Origin: Limnomonas spitsbergensis
Taxonomy: Eukaryota > Chlorophyta > Chlorophyceae > Chlamydomonadales
NCBI GenBank assembly: GCA_037349105.1
Contig: JAYJMM010000079.1
Coordinates: forward strand, 1,178,001-1,242,000
DNA: 64,000 nt
Reading direction: 5' to 3'
Within the stretch, counting starts at the first letter, position 1; every line of letters begins with the position of its first letter. Below are positions 33,601 to 42,100 of the stretch, in pieces. The notes below the pieces were generated by a model. It made no database searches. It was not told the origin of the DNA and saw only the letters and a list, made by a program, of their open reading frames with translations. The translations under genes and the position numbers were made by a program.

Positions 33601-36600
33601 CAAAACAGGGAAGGGCAGTTGAGCAAAACAGGGAAGGGTGGTTGAGCAAAACAGGGAAGGGTAGTTGAGCAAAACAGGGAAGGGTAGTTGAGCAAAACAG
33701 GGAAGGGTAGTTGAGCAAAACAGGGAAGGGTAGTTGAGCAAAACAGGGAAGGGTAGTTGAGCAAAACAGGGAAGGGTAGTTGAGCAAAACAGGGAAGGGC
33801 AGTTGAGCAAAACAGGGAAGGGCAGTTGAGCAAAACAGGGAAGGGTAGTTGAGCAAAACAGGGAAGGGCAGTTGAGCAAAACAGGGAAGGGCAGTTGAGC
33901 AAAACAGGGAAGGGTAGTTGAGCAAAACAGGGAAGGGTAGTTGAGCAAAACAGGGAAGGGTAGTTGAGCAAAACAGGGAAGGGTAGTTGAGCAAAACAGG
34001 GAAGGGTAGTTGAGCAAAACAGGGAAGGGCAGTTGAGCAAAACAGGGAAGGGTGGTTGAGCAAAACAGGGAAGGGTAGTTGAGCAAAACAGGGAAGGGTA
34101 GTTGAGCAAAACAGGGAAGGGTAGTTGAGCAAAACAGGGAAGGGTAGTTGAGCAAAACAGGGAAGGGTAGTTGAGCAAAACAGGGAAGGGCAGTTGAGCA
34201 AAACAGGGAAGGGCAGTTGAGCAAAACAGGGAAGGGCAGTTGAGCAAAACAGGGAAGGGTAGTTGAGCAAAACAGGGAAGGGTAGTTGAGCAAAACAGGG
34301 AAGGGCAGTTGAGCAAAACAGGGAAGGGCAGTTGAGCAAAACAGGGAAGGGCAGTTGAGCAAAACAGGGAAGGGTAGTTGAGCAAAACAGGGAAGGGTAG
34401 TTGAGCAAAACAGGGAAGGGTAGTTGAGCAAAACAGGGAAGGGTAGTTGAGCAAAACAGGGAAGGGTAGTTGAGCAAAACAGGGAAGGGTAGTTGAGCAA
34501 AACAGGGAAGGGTAGTTGAGCAAAACAGGGAAGGGTAGTTGAGCAAAACAGGGAAGGGCAGTTGAGCAAAACAGGGAAGGGCAGTTGAGCAAAACAGGGA
34601 AGGGTAGTTGAGCAAAACAGGGAAGGGCAGTTGAGCAAAACAGGGAAGGGCAGTTGAGCAAAACAGGGAAGGGTAGTTGAGCAAAACAGGGAAGGGTAGT
34701 TGAGCAAAACAGGGAAGGGTAGTTGAGCAAAACAGGGAAGGGTAGTTGAGCAAAACAGGGAAGGGTAGTTGAGCAAAACAGGGAAGGGTAGTTGAGCAAA
34801 ACAGGGAAGGGTGGTTGAGCAAAACAGGGAAGGGTAGTTGAGCAAAACAGGGAAGGGTAGTTGAGCAAAACAGGGAAGGGTAGTTGAGCAAAACAGGGAA
34901 GGGTAGTTGAGCAAAACAGGGAAGGGTAGTTGAGCAAAACAGGGAAGGGTGGTTGAGCAAAACAGGGAAGGGTAGTTGAGCAAAACAGGGAAGGGTAGTT
35001 GAGCAAAACAGGGAAGGGTAGTTGAGCAAAACAGGGAAGGGTGGTTGAGCAAAACAGGGAAGGGTAGTTGAGCAAAACAGGGAAGGGTAGTTGAGCAAAA
35101 CAGGGAAGGGTAGTTGAGCAAAACCTTCAATTCGAGAACTTGAAAGAAAGATATACACCCTGAGGCATGGATTAAAGAAGGCACCCGTTCGGCCGTAGCA
35201 CTGGGTTACCTACCACCTAGCTTCCGAAACTTGAACACTTGGTGTTGCAGCGGGGGAGCCTCCCCCGTACCCCCCGCCCACGAGGCCTGCAGGCCTCAGT
35301 GGCACATCCACACTTATCCCACCCAGTCACACTTTTTCACAACCCTGTCTCCCCAAAGTAAATCGTAACAAAAAACTGAAAAGGACAGCACTGGTAAGTG
35401 GTAAATGTTTCATGGCGGCTTTGTTTTATGTAGGGACGGGGCCACAGAGTACTTTCGTTTCCGTGAGCAGCAAGGGTTTTTTATCATGAATGCACCACCC
35501 TAGATTTGATGTGCCTTGCCTCAGGTTGCCTTGAAAACACGACTTTAGTTAAGGCTGCCCTCGGGTCAAATCATCGACAGAAACTCTAAATGTCTGACTG
35601 AAAACTGGCATTTACAATCAATAACTAGTATACTCAAGGACCCCTCAACCCCATACAACATTTATTTTGAGGGATGGCAAGACACATCTACGGTACTGGT
35701 ATACCACTCCTGTAGGGTAACCCCAAACCCTAAATCTGGAGGGTAACACCAAACCCTAAATACCACCTCTAGAGAGCAGCCCTAAACCCTGAACACCATC
35801 CCTTGAGATAAGCCCTTAACCCTTCACCCTGACTTATCTGTCTCGGACCTGCAGATACAGTCCTATGCAGCATGGCTGCTCCCCCTCCCTGCAGCATGGC
35901 TGCTCCCCTTCCCTGCTGCCCCCCCCCCTTTATTTGCATTCCATCGTTAGGCATGCGGGAGGTGGTGGCAACGCTGTCACCCTTTGAGTTCAGGGTTAAG
36001 GGCTCAGGGCTCAGGGTTCAAGGTTCAAGGTTAAGGGTTGAAGGGGATGAAATGGTCCGCAAGACCCCAAGGCAGGGCTGGTCAGGTTCAGAGCGGCCCA
36101 GCAGCAACTGGTCCTCCCCCAGGCCTAACGATGTTTCTTTTTACCCAAAGTCCACATCCGGCAAGCATCCCTGCGTCCGACAAACGCCACATTGGGGCCC
36201 AGCCTTGATCGGCCAAAAACAAAAGGCCGAATCAGCATCTCTGGCCGCGAATGAGGACCAGAGGCTGGGAGGGAGCTTAACTGTAGTTGAACTGTAGCTG
36301 AACTGTAGCTGAACTGTGGCAGTCTCAAGCCAAGTCACAGCCATGTCCATAACCACCCCTCAGACAAACAAAACTTGCTTCTTCCCGCACGTAGGCGAAC
36401 CTTAACCGCATCCCTGCCTCTTTAGCCAGGCCTCAGCCAGGCCTCAGTCATGCCTACAACCAACACACAGCCACGCACCTGATCTTAAACCCGGATCCCT
36501 GCAATGCCCACAGCCACCCCTCAGGGGGGAGAACCTGCTTCTTCCCGCACGTAGGCGAACCTTAACCGCATCCCCGCCTCTTTAGCCAGGCCTCAGCCAG

Positions 36601-38726
36601 GCCTCAGTCATGCCTACAACCAACCCACAGCCACACACCTGATCTTAAAACCTGGTCCCTGCAACATCCACACACACACCCTCAGCCAACCAGCTCACTT
36701 CCTCCCTCAAGGCAAGTGAGTAAGTACCCAATAACACACATGACACACCTGATCCCAAAGCCAGGTCCCAACTGCGTGGCAAACTCGGACAGCAGGCGAT
36801 GTGCGACAAAGAACCTCTCTGCAAGCAGCGCAAAAAAAGGGGCAGGTTCAGCGTACTGCACACTTTATTCCCCCCTTTTCCTTTTCTTTCTTCCTCTATT
36901 TGTTACGCGCCCACACGGCCGAGCCTTTTTGAGCAGGGCCCAGAGGTGTAACGGCATTGACAGCTATCTAACATGTACCAAAACAACGGTAGCGGCGTTG
37001 GAAGAGCCAGGACAGTTAAGAGCTGGTGCCGCGCTCCGTAGACGCGGTCTGCCTTCCCGCATGTGTTCCGTTGTTTACGGGTGAGGGCTGGATGGAAATA
37101 TCACACATCCATACTTAAGACCACATAACTAGGGTTTCAGGCAGAACTCGAGAGTCTAATCAATGGTTTGCTCGGAGAGTAGCATGCAAATTGTAATGTA
37201 TGGGTGACTCATCCATACCCGAGGGAAGGCAATTCAAATCTACGGTGCAATTATCTTAAACATGTCATAACAACTGCCTTAGCGGTGATACGAGATCTTG
37301 GACACCCTCCTGCTCGGCGCGCGCTGCTATGCTGGTCAAGGGTACCCCGTTTGTGTGGGTACGGCATGGCACCAACTTCATACCCCAGCATTGCTTGTTG
37401 CAGGGCTCTGTTACAGGTCAGCAACATTTCAGCCACCTCCCAGCAACATTTCGCCACCTCCCAGCAGCATGTCAGCCACCACAGGCTGGAGGCCTCATTC
37501 ACTGCCAACCAAGCTGCTTAAGCCTGCGCCGGTAGGTTGGTCCCAATCAGGCCAAAGGTGGCCGTGGGCAGCCCGCGCAAGGCGGCCTCGCAGCAATAAA
37601 AGAAACACTGCATGACAGTGCACCAACTTGATACCAAACTGCTTAAGCCTGTGCCTGTGCCTGTGCCTGTGCGAGCAGGTTGGTCCAGGTTTGGTCCCAA
37701 TCAGACCAAAGGTGGCTGTGGTGCGGCCGCCAAAGGCGGACTCGCAGCAAAAAAGAAAGAAACACCGCATGACAGGGCACCAACTTGGTACCAATCCGTC
37801 TGTCTTTGTGCTGTGGACTGAACATATCAGTGTTTCTTTCTTTCTGAAAGCTCCATGAAATCTTCTGCTCCATGTCAGCCACCTCCCGGCCTCTGGCCGG
37901 AGGCAACCCATTCGTGGCCAGCCATGCCAACATGTGGATTATAGTATTTTTCCGTTCGCACCTTATCATCCTAGGGGGGGGGCCCACCCGGCTGTCGCCA
38001 CTCAGCCAATGGGAACCAAACCATGTCCAGCCGACAACCAGCATACCCAGCAGCAGGCTTTGCTGCACCCGGTTTGCTACCTCGGCCATGGGCTATCATG
38101 TAGCTTAAGAGTTTCTGAAGAAGCAGCCTAAATAAACGGTGATCAATTGCTGTTTCTGTATGTTTGCACCTTCTGCTTTGATTGGAAGTGCTGACTAGAC
38201 AAAGGGTCCCTCGGCTTGCATGCTGTTGGGGCTGCTTCCCACTATTTAATTTAGGGTGCGCCAGCTGCACTTCAGGTACAACCTGGTATACGGTGGACAG
38301 GGTCTGGTGCAGCATAACCTGCTTCAGGGGCAGTAGGCTGGTCAAGGTTTGGTCCCCATCGGCCCAGTGGTGACCGCCCAGCGGCCTGCCAAAGCGGTGT
38401 GTATTTATTTACATTATAATTCTGCTGCCTTCTGGGTTGCTTGCAATTAAAATTGCCCTTCGCTTGATGCTGCTTAATGGGCTCCATGGGAAATTTGACT
38501 TCCCTTCCTGCCCCCCCATGGCCCATGCCCTCATGGCCAAGAGGGCAATTGGTTCACCTGGTTCGTCTCTGACTGAAGTGTGGCTTAGGACACCGCTGCG
38601 CACCAATGCACGCAGACGCTCTGATGCGGTTTGATAGCTTGCGTCCTGCGCTAGAGTTGATGGCAGGTCTGCCACGCTGCTGCGAAAGCTGGCGCTCCAA
38701 GCTGCGTCCACGGGATGATGTGTCAT
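15639..38726 (-). CDS. Peroxisomal acyl-CoA oxidase/dehydrogenase-family flavoprotein, 15 exons, 479 aa
   Basis: Exons in order: 38726-38558, 36818-36749, 31528-31473, 30045-29953, 28700-28609, 27880-27797, 26970-26867, 25082-25023, 23724-23645, 22553-22435, 19460-19323, 18005-17930, 17151-17078, 16437-16333 and 15758-15639. The sum is 1440 nt and the phase is consistent at every junction. Such enzymes oxidise acyl-CoA to trans-2-enoyl-CoA using FAD; oxidases pass electrons to O2. Seen: GCFALTEKLAGVNSG (residues 114-128), YPGAAKNWI (148-156), GPHAFVM (181-187), VTIGDMG (199-205), LPRSALLNKFADIDG (226-240), and FAEGDSRILM (395-404). The Glu at 397 corresponds to the catalytic base of acyl-CoA oxidases. 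The C-terminus SRL is a canonical PTS1 import signal. The exon 9 acceptor (AAG at 23725) is the weakest junction but is required for the phase. Coding density is extremely low: 1.44 kb of 23 kb. Most introns hold exon-edge or splice-tract arrays. Confidence 0.93.
16490..16745. repeat. Tandem repeat of about 45 bp, six copies, in acyl-CoA oxidase intron 14
   Basis: Units combine TGCGGC.GATT.A.ATTG, a TCGGGT or GCAGGT step, and ATCACATGCATACCGGTACG. Alternate copies differ in the second half. Confidence 0.8.
16745..16915 (-). repeat. Degenerate copies of acyl-CoA oxidase exon 14 edges
   Basis: The copy at 16740-16850 begins with ACCTTCAGC, like the donor edge of exon 14 at 16331, and ends ATTGCATCATCCAGGCAGGT, like its acceptor edge at 16441-16460. 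Two further acceptor-side echoes follow (…CAGACAGGTGGCAC… and …TTAGGTAGGTGGCAC…). Confidence 0.7.
17195..17435 (-). repeat. CATGCCATGCAGTCCC array plus a duplicated exon 13 fragment
   Basis: About ten copies of a 16-17 bp unit (17205-17375) separate exon 13 from a degenerate duplicate of it. That duplicate (17377-17435) reads CAAACTTGCAGCAACACAGG then TAGTCCATGC…CAAAACCGGTG, compared with the real exon at 17108-17150. The copy carries a CMHCMD disruption and is not a usable exon. Confidence 0.8.
18040..18565 (-). repeat. GGGATCTAGGAGC repeats plus a duplicated exon 12 acceptor edge
   Basis: Arrays of a 10-20 bp unit (GGGATCTAGGAGC and variants) flank a copy, at about 18366-18435, of the exon 12 acceptor edge and its upstream intron. 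The copy reads TCAATACTCCGAACCTGATA then GGTGGC.GCTCCGACGTCAA, compared with 17990-18045. Confidence 0.8.
18880..19045 (-). mobile_element. Family-A interspersed fragment, reverse orientation
   Basis: In reverse complement it shows GGTGCAGCGAGCCCTGTTGC followed by a GGCCACGGC step and the TTTGTCC…ATCAG segment typical of family A. Confidence 0.6.
19490..19680. repeat. TTTCAGCTACA 12-bp repeats
   Basis: About 14 degenerate copies of TTTCAGCTACA / TTTCAGCTTCAG near the exon 11 acceptor of the acyl-CoA oxidase gene. Confidence 0.8.
19783..20120. repeat. Tandem repeat with CAGCA microsatellite, four to five copies
   Basis: Each unit of about 70-95 bp contains AAGGCTGCACAGCACAG, a variable CAGCA run, TAGACTGC.GCTGCTT and ATGATCAGC.A.GCCC. 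Degenerate AAACCCT heptamers close each unit. Confidence 0.85.
20205..22475 (-). repeat. Exon-edge satellite: about 26 copies of the exon 10 donor edge
   Basis: Monomers of 82, 89 or 96 bp differ by the number of TTTAGGG heptamers. Each includes CCTTGAGCTGCGGAATCTGG and CTGAG.GTGGGTC.TGCCTG, which on the minus strand is the last 35-40 nt of acyl-CoA oxidase exon 10 (…QIPQLK) plus a donor. The real exon end is at 22435 with donor GTATGT; most copies have GTGTGT and a few keep GTATGT. A set of about nine monomers recurs with a period of 794 bp, for example the GGATTGAAGG variant at 20451 and 21245 and the ACATACC variant at 20841 and 21635. This is a true higher-order repeat. Confidence 0.95.
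22590..23035 (-). repeat. Degenerate copies of the exon 10 acceptor edge
   Basis: Four degraded copies (about 22595-22665, 22676-22740, 22780-22875, 22905-23035) repeat the segment CAAACAAGGACTTGGCGA…ATGGCGGA.TCTG.GT of exon 10 together with the downstream GGGTGGGACAAGGAAGCAGC spacer. Confidence 0.8.
23340..23645 (-). repeat. Copies of the exon 9 donor edge
   Basis: TCGTCACCTGCA followed by an A/T-rich stretch and TGATGCAGCC-like sequence occurs at about 23395, 23497, 23571 and, as the real junction, at 23638. The unit is about 75-100 bp and includes AAACCCTTGTTTA.CC.TG. Confidence 0.75.
23775..23925 (-). mobile_element. Family-A interspersed fragment, reverse orientation, degraded
   Basis: The reverse complement shows CAGCTACACTTCAGCCACAT then GGACAGGGCTAAGCGCAGCA, a weak but colinear match to family A. 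Confidence 0.45.
24000..25012 (-). repeat. Array of about 60-70 bp units running to the exon 8 donor
   Basis: Units contain CAGTACAGCTGTGC.GGT, a TCACCT step and AACCTTA.CTAGACACAACC. The distal copies (24010-24370) are homogeneous and the copies next to the donor at 25022 are more varied. A family-B element interrupts the array at 24484. Confidence 0.8.
24484..24715. mobile_element. MITE-like element, family B, with inverted repeats of about 57 bp
   Basis: The left arm AGCGGTTCGGACTTATGT…CTAAAACATG is mirrored by CATGTTTTAGATTTCAATCC…TAAGTCAGAACCGCT. The total is about 232 bp with no reading frame. The A/T-rich interior also contains a short inverted repeat around TATGTCGAC. Confidence 0.92.
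25173..26820 (-). repeat. 21-bp minisatellite, about 78 copies, acyl-CoA oxidase intron 7
   Basis: The unit CTGACCCATTGGGACCAAAA plus C, A or G is 21 bp, so it gives repeating heptapeptides in every frame and long spurious open frames on both strands. It starts about 48 bp past the exon 7 donor at 26866. Diagnostic variants (GGGGCC, AAGCCC) recur in blocks, consistent with duplication of multi-unit segments. Confidence 0.97.
27035..27340 (-). repeat. Copies of the exon 7 acceptor edge
   Basis: Degenerate copies near 27038, 27118, 27205 and 27285 repeat the real junction at 26950-26990 (CCCGACTCGTCACGCAGCTG, then CAGTGCAGAC…GGCAGAGG). The period is about 80-85 bp. Confidence 0.8.
27404..27770. 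repeat. Two repeat blocks near the exon 6 donor
   Basis: A direct duplication of about 115 bp (CCATCCTATCCAGGGC.AGTA…GGCCCTTGGAATG, at 27408 and 27520) is followed by about eight copies of a 21-bp unit, TTTAACCTACGGTGCTAGGG, at 27612-27770. Confidence 0.85.
27900..28540 (-). repeat. Polypyrimidine array upstream of the exon 6 acceptor
   Basis: On the minus strand this is CCTACCTGCCTGCCTGCCTG plus CCCCCTCTTTCC, repeated about 17 times in units of 33-40 bp. It leads directly into the exon 6 acceptor at 27881. The plus strand reads GGCAGGCAGGCAGGTAGGTA. Confidence 0.93.
28537..28590 (-). repeat. Duplicated donor-side half of exon 5
   Basis: The copy encodes a degenerate version of the exon's FELHTPYPGAAKN stretch (FQLYSPYPGESKT) just downstream of the real exon end at 28609. 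No usable donor follows. Confidence 0.85.
28701..29290 (-). repeat. Four to five copies of the exon 5 acceptor edge
   Basis: GTCTCCACCACTGCAGCCAG, which is the acceptor plus the first codons of exon 5, recurs at about 28790, 28912, 29040, 29172 and (degraded) 29268. The period is about 125 bp, and the spacers contain TTCAGCTACAGTTCAGCTAC. Confidence 0.88.
30127..30166. repeat. Near-perfect hairpin, 19-bp arms
   Basis: TTTTTTAGCCTCTCACAC and GTGTGAGAAGCTAAAAAA are inverted around two bases, with one mismatch. No associated gene end was recognised, so its role is unknown. Confidence 0.85.
30480..31010. other. Unassigned segment in acyl-CoA oxidase intron 3
   Basis: Open frames exist on both strands (30574-30801 plus, 30516-30773 minus), but neither peptide resembles a family I know. 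It could be a decayed transposable element. Confidence 0.3.
31015..31415. repeat. AATTCAGAGGT degenerate array
   Basis: About 30 loose copies of an 11-13 bp unit (AATTCAGACGT / AATTCAGAGGT) end about 60 bp from the exon 3 donor at 31472. Confidence 0.85.
31633..31655 (-). repeat. Duplicated exon 3 acceptor edge at the satellite border
   Basis: CCGTGAACCTGAAGCGCACA, the acceptor and first exon bases at 31521-31540, is repeated exactly at 31633-31652, where the 23-bp satellite begins. Confidence 0.95.
31655..35125 (-). repeat. 23-bp satellite, about 150 copies, acyl-CoA oxidase intron 2
   Basis: The unit GGGTAGTTGAGCAAAACAGG plus GAA is 23 bp and highly homogeneous; variants are GGGCAG, GGGTGG and one ATAGGG. 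On the minus strand it reads as a pyrimidine-rich TTTTGCTCAACTACCCTTCC plus CTG. That is the sequence directly upstream of the exon 3 acceptor, where one slightly divergent unit sits at 31540-31559. The array is therefore an amplified acceptor tract. It has no stop codon, so 1100-1200 codon frames are spurious. Confidence 0.97.
35494..35695. mobile_element. MITE-like element, family C, second copy
   Basis: Colinear with 8411-8609 throughout, including TTAAGGCTGCCC, ACTGAAAACTGGCAT and TGAGGGATGGCAA near the right end, which finishes ATCTACGGTA. The left end is more degraded than the right. A lone right end of the family occurs at 37221-37246. Confidence 0.88.
35700..36130. other. Acyl-CoA oxidase intron 2, unassigned part
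   Basis: CCCTAAACCCTGAACACC-like degenerate heptamers (35700-35830) are followed by a short duplication of GCAGCATGGCTGCTCCCC (35869 and 35890) and a poly-C run. No gene is supported. Confidence 0.5.
36130..36320 (-). mobile_element. Family-A interspersed element, reverse orientation
   Basis: In reverse complement it runs from CTACAGTTCAGCTACAGTTC through CTGGTCCTCATTCGCGGCC and ends in TAAAAAGAAACAT, the characteristic family-A right end. Confidence 0.75.
36350..36750 (-). repeat. Copies of the exon 2 donor edge (units of about 175 bp)
   Basis: Two homogeneous units contain CTTCTTCCCGCACGTAGGCG, GCCAGGCCTCAGTCATGCC and CACCTGATCTTAAA.CC.G. The last part is a degenerate copy of the real exon 2 end at 36747-36775 (CACCTGATCCCAAAGCCAGG). 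Confidence 0.82.
36901..36962. mobile_element. Family-D single end
   Basis: GCGCCCACACGGCCGAGCC then GAGCAGGGCCCAGAGGTGTA, the right-end signature of family D. No partner end is seen. Confidence 0.7.
37395..38410 (+). mobile_element. Cluster of four family-A interspersed elements
   Basis: Copies at about 37395-37611, 37612-37774, 37829-38120 and 38175-38410 lie nearly head to tail in acyl-CoA oxidase intron 1. Shared marks are CAGCCACCTCCC, GGCCAGCCATGC, GGTTGGTCC…TTTGGTCCC, CGGCC.GCCAAAGG and the terminal AAAAGAAACAC / GTGTTTCTTTC ends. Confidence 0.8.
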
Positions 38727-39107
38727 TATACAGATGGGAAGCGGGAAACGTGTCGTGTGACGTATTTGTAAGCGTCTGTGAGTTTTGAAGGTTGTAGGTG
38801 CTGACGTGTGCAACACAACAATACGTTGTTGCCTTGATGGGCTCATCCACCCATCTATAAATGTGTGGATGACGGGTGGAACCACCGGTTGGGACGGGTG
38901 GGTTAGACCCTCATCCACACACCGAAACAACCTCAAGCCCAAGAGTGGTCCGCCTTCAGTTCCGGTGGAATAAGCGCGTGTGGTATCAGCAGTATTCCAG
39001 ACACCTGACGCCATAAATCGACAGCCATCTTCGACTTCTTAACGACACATTTTGTATCCACAATTGTAACGAACTTCACTCCTCTAGACATCTAAACAAT
39101 CAACCCC
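38727..39107. promoter_or_regulatory. Divergent promoter region between acyl-CoA oxidase and alternative oxidase
   Basis: Only 381 bp separate the two start codons. The region holds a TATA-like CTATAAAT at about 38853 inside an interrupted palindrome (CATCCAC…GTGGATG), an inverted CAACA..AATACGTTGTTG, and repeated GACGGGTGG/GACGGGTGGG motifs. Which gene each motif serves cannot be read from sequence. Confidence 0.55.
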
Positions 39108-42100
39108 ATGCTGCCAGCTCTCACTATTCAGCGATGCTTTGCCCCTAGCCTTCTGGCCCGATGCGACGCTGCGGCTTCATTTACTGCCTCATCCCTGTGG
39201 CAGACATCTGCCCTCCCATCGGGAAATGACAACAACGAAGCCCAAGTCCGTGCCTATGTACGCATGCCCGCCAGACCCAAAGGCATCGGCCAGGAGCTGT
39301 CGTTTGGAACGCCTGCCCCGTCCTGGGCCGCACCGTTGCACTTCTCCTATTCTTCGCGAGGATTCGCAGCAGAGGCAGTTGCTTCTGTGCCCAAGGAGGA
39401 GGTCCAGAAGCTGCATCAGGTATGATTGGGTGCCAAAAGCAAGTCGAAAGGTTTGTGGCGCTTCATTCGGTGCAACATTCCGTGCACCCTAGATGAATGT
39501 GGATGACATTTGCAATGCTCCATCGGACATTTGTGGTTTCTGCATCTTACCTACTCTACTACATATGGACGAAGAGTCTCTTCCGAAAACGCCCGTGCTT
39601 TATTCCCTTTTCCCTTTCAGCACTTAATTTGACATCAATGACGAGCATTCTTGTTTCTACCTCTCTAGTTCAGACCGTGAGAATGAATAGCCTGAAACCG
39701 AACCGCCAGCATGTATCTATCGGCACGTGTCTTTGGCACTCGATGCTGGGTATGCTGAAGTAGCATGGTATCTTCTTTCCGATTCTGATTTGCTATAGAG
39801 AGAAATCAATTCAGAACATTCTTGCCTCCCTGAGTTTAAGAGATCTTTCCCGCCCTGCCACAACCGTCCACTGCTTCTAGCATCGGAACCAGTCGTGTGA
39901 TGATTGAGATTTCGGCCTTCAATATTTTAACATTTAAAGGCAAGAAATGAATCGGGACAAACTGTTAAGAAGAACTGCCACCAATTACCTCAATCCAGGC
40001 CCTGACAATTACTGCTGATTCTGTTCCCCACCACAGGGCCTAAGGAAGGGCTTTGCTGTGGCTGAGTGTGCCAAGGAGTACTCCTTTGACATGACCTACA
40101 GTGCCGAGTACGCAGAGAGTATAAAGCCCATCCACAAGACCCCAAAGAAGGTGAGAGGGAGCAGCTGCATGGCGGGCCCAGGACATGGGGGGAAATGACG
40201 CACGCATGGTTGCCTAGCAAAAAGTGTGACCTCTTACTTGCATAGTTACCTTGAAATTATAGTGATGATCTCATTGTAACAGTGCGAGAGCTGGTATGTG
40301 AAACTTCAGAGTGTCCCTGAACATGGCCGCTAACCTACGCCCACTACCTGCCCACAGCTCCATGAGCACCTAGCTTTGGCTGCCATCCGTCTTGTGCGAT
40401 TCAGCTTTGACACGGTGACTGGATACAGGTGAGTTGAGGGTGGTGGCTCTACTGCTGGAGGTGCTATGAGGCAAGTACCATCCAATGCCTGCTGCCGCGG
40501 ATCTGTCATTTACTTGTGTCTCAGAACAATCGTCCTCTCACTTCTGGAGACCCCTCACCACTTGTAATGATCCGAAGCAACCTCAACTCGCACTGGTGTC
40601 TGGCACCTTGGTGCTTTGAGTTCCACTTTTGTTGACAATTTGTGTTGCCTTCCTCTTACTGATTCAGGCACAACAAGCCACAGACGGAGACTCAATGGCT
40701 GCGACGCCTCATCTTCCTGGAGACTGTTGCAGGAGTTCCAGGAATGTGTGCAGGTGAAAGAACATGCTGAGGATTTTTGCCATGGTGACACCACTTATGT
40801 GTTGCGTGTACCAGTGCTGTGACCCTTGACATGAGTTGTCAGCTAACTCCAGTTTCATCTTTAATGAAGCCCGCCTCATCATCTGTCTTATGACAGAACT
40901 TGTTCTGTTCTGTGCCTCACCCCTTCTCTCCTCACATGTTGCACTGTGAATAGAACTAGGTCATGCCAAGAGTACCAGCACAGACAGATTCCGTGTGACT
41001 GTCCAAACCGTTAGTGGCAGGGTTGTACATTACGGCCCCATTCCCTCAAATCATCATTTATCTGTTTATAGTTTTCCTGCCCTGCCCTGACGGTTGTCTG
41101 CTGTTGTCTGTTTCACTCTCAATGTGAAGGCATGCTCCGCCATCTGATGAGCCTGCGGACCATGGAGAGGGACCGCGGCTGGATCCACACTCTGCTTGAG
41201 GAGGTGAGATATGGGCATCAGGACTATTCAAACATGCGATAACATAAATCTAGGGAGGTGTCACATTGACCCTGGCTACTGCGCTTGATCTAGGACTGAT
41301 GATGATGATGCATAGAACATGACCGTGTCACCTGATTGTGTTGCCCATGACCGGCCTTTTGTGACCCAAGCAAACTGCCTTCAGTTTGTCCAAAAGTTCC
41401 AACAATATATCAGGCTGTATGCCCACCTCTCTTAAATAAACCAATCCTATCTGCCCCACATCGAGAAAGCCACACTTTCTGCCTGCTCACTGCCTGCGCT
41501 CACTGTCTGCTTTCCCACTTCAGGCTGAGAATGAGCGCATGCACCTGCTCACCTTCATGACCATGAGGAAGCCAGGCTTTGCATTCCGCTCCATGGTCAT
41601 CGTGACTCAGGTGACAATTGGGGGCAGACAGTCACTGGCTATGGCCATGTTTTAGACTTATAAAATGTTCAAGGATTTGATTAGGACATCTGACTATGTT
41701 ATACCCTTGCCTTATTGTGGCCCTCATTGGAGGGGGGGGTGTAACAATCATATCCAAATTTGCACCAGTTGAGACCAGGGCACTGATTTACTGATGGGGC
41801 AAGAATGTGTCACCAGGGAAGGATACTGATTGAGAGGAAACAATTTCATGCTTCAAATGAGTCCATTCCTTACCTTGCCTTCTTTACTGCTTTGTTGCAG
41901 GGTATATTTTTCAACTTTTACTTCGTCTACTATATTATCTCACCCAAGTTCTGCCACGCGATGGTGGGCTACCTGGAGGAGGAGGCGGTCCGGACCTACA
42001 CACACCTGCTCTCGGTGAGTGAGATTTCCCCCGCCTTCCACACAGATGCTTGTTAACACTTGATTTTTAACCCTGTATGTGGTTTATGTGCATGGGTGAA

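Noticed and set aside
31475..35184. Three overlapping minus-strand frames of 1150-1230 codons (FCSTTLPCFAQ repeats)
   Set aside because: Translations of the 23-bp satellite in intron 2 of the acyl-CoA oxidase gene; all three frames are equally open.
38409..39014. 201-codon minus-strand frame as a stand-alone gene
   Set aside because: Only 38726-38558 is coding, as exon 1 of the acyl-CoA oxidase; the rest is upstream region and intron read-through.
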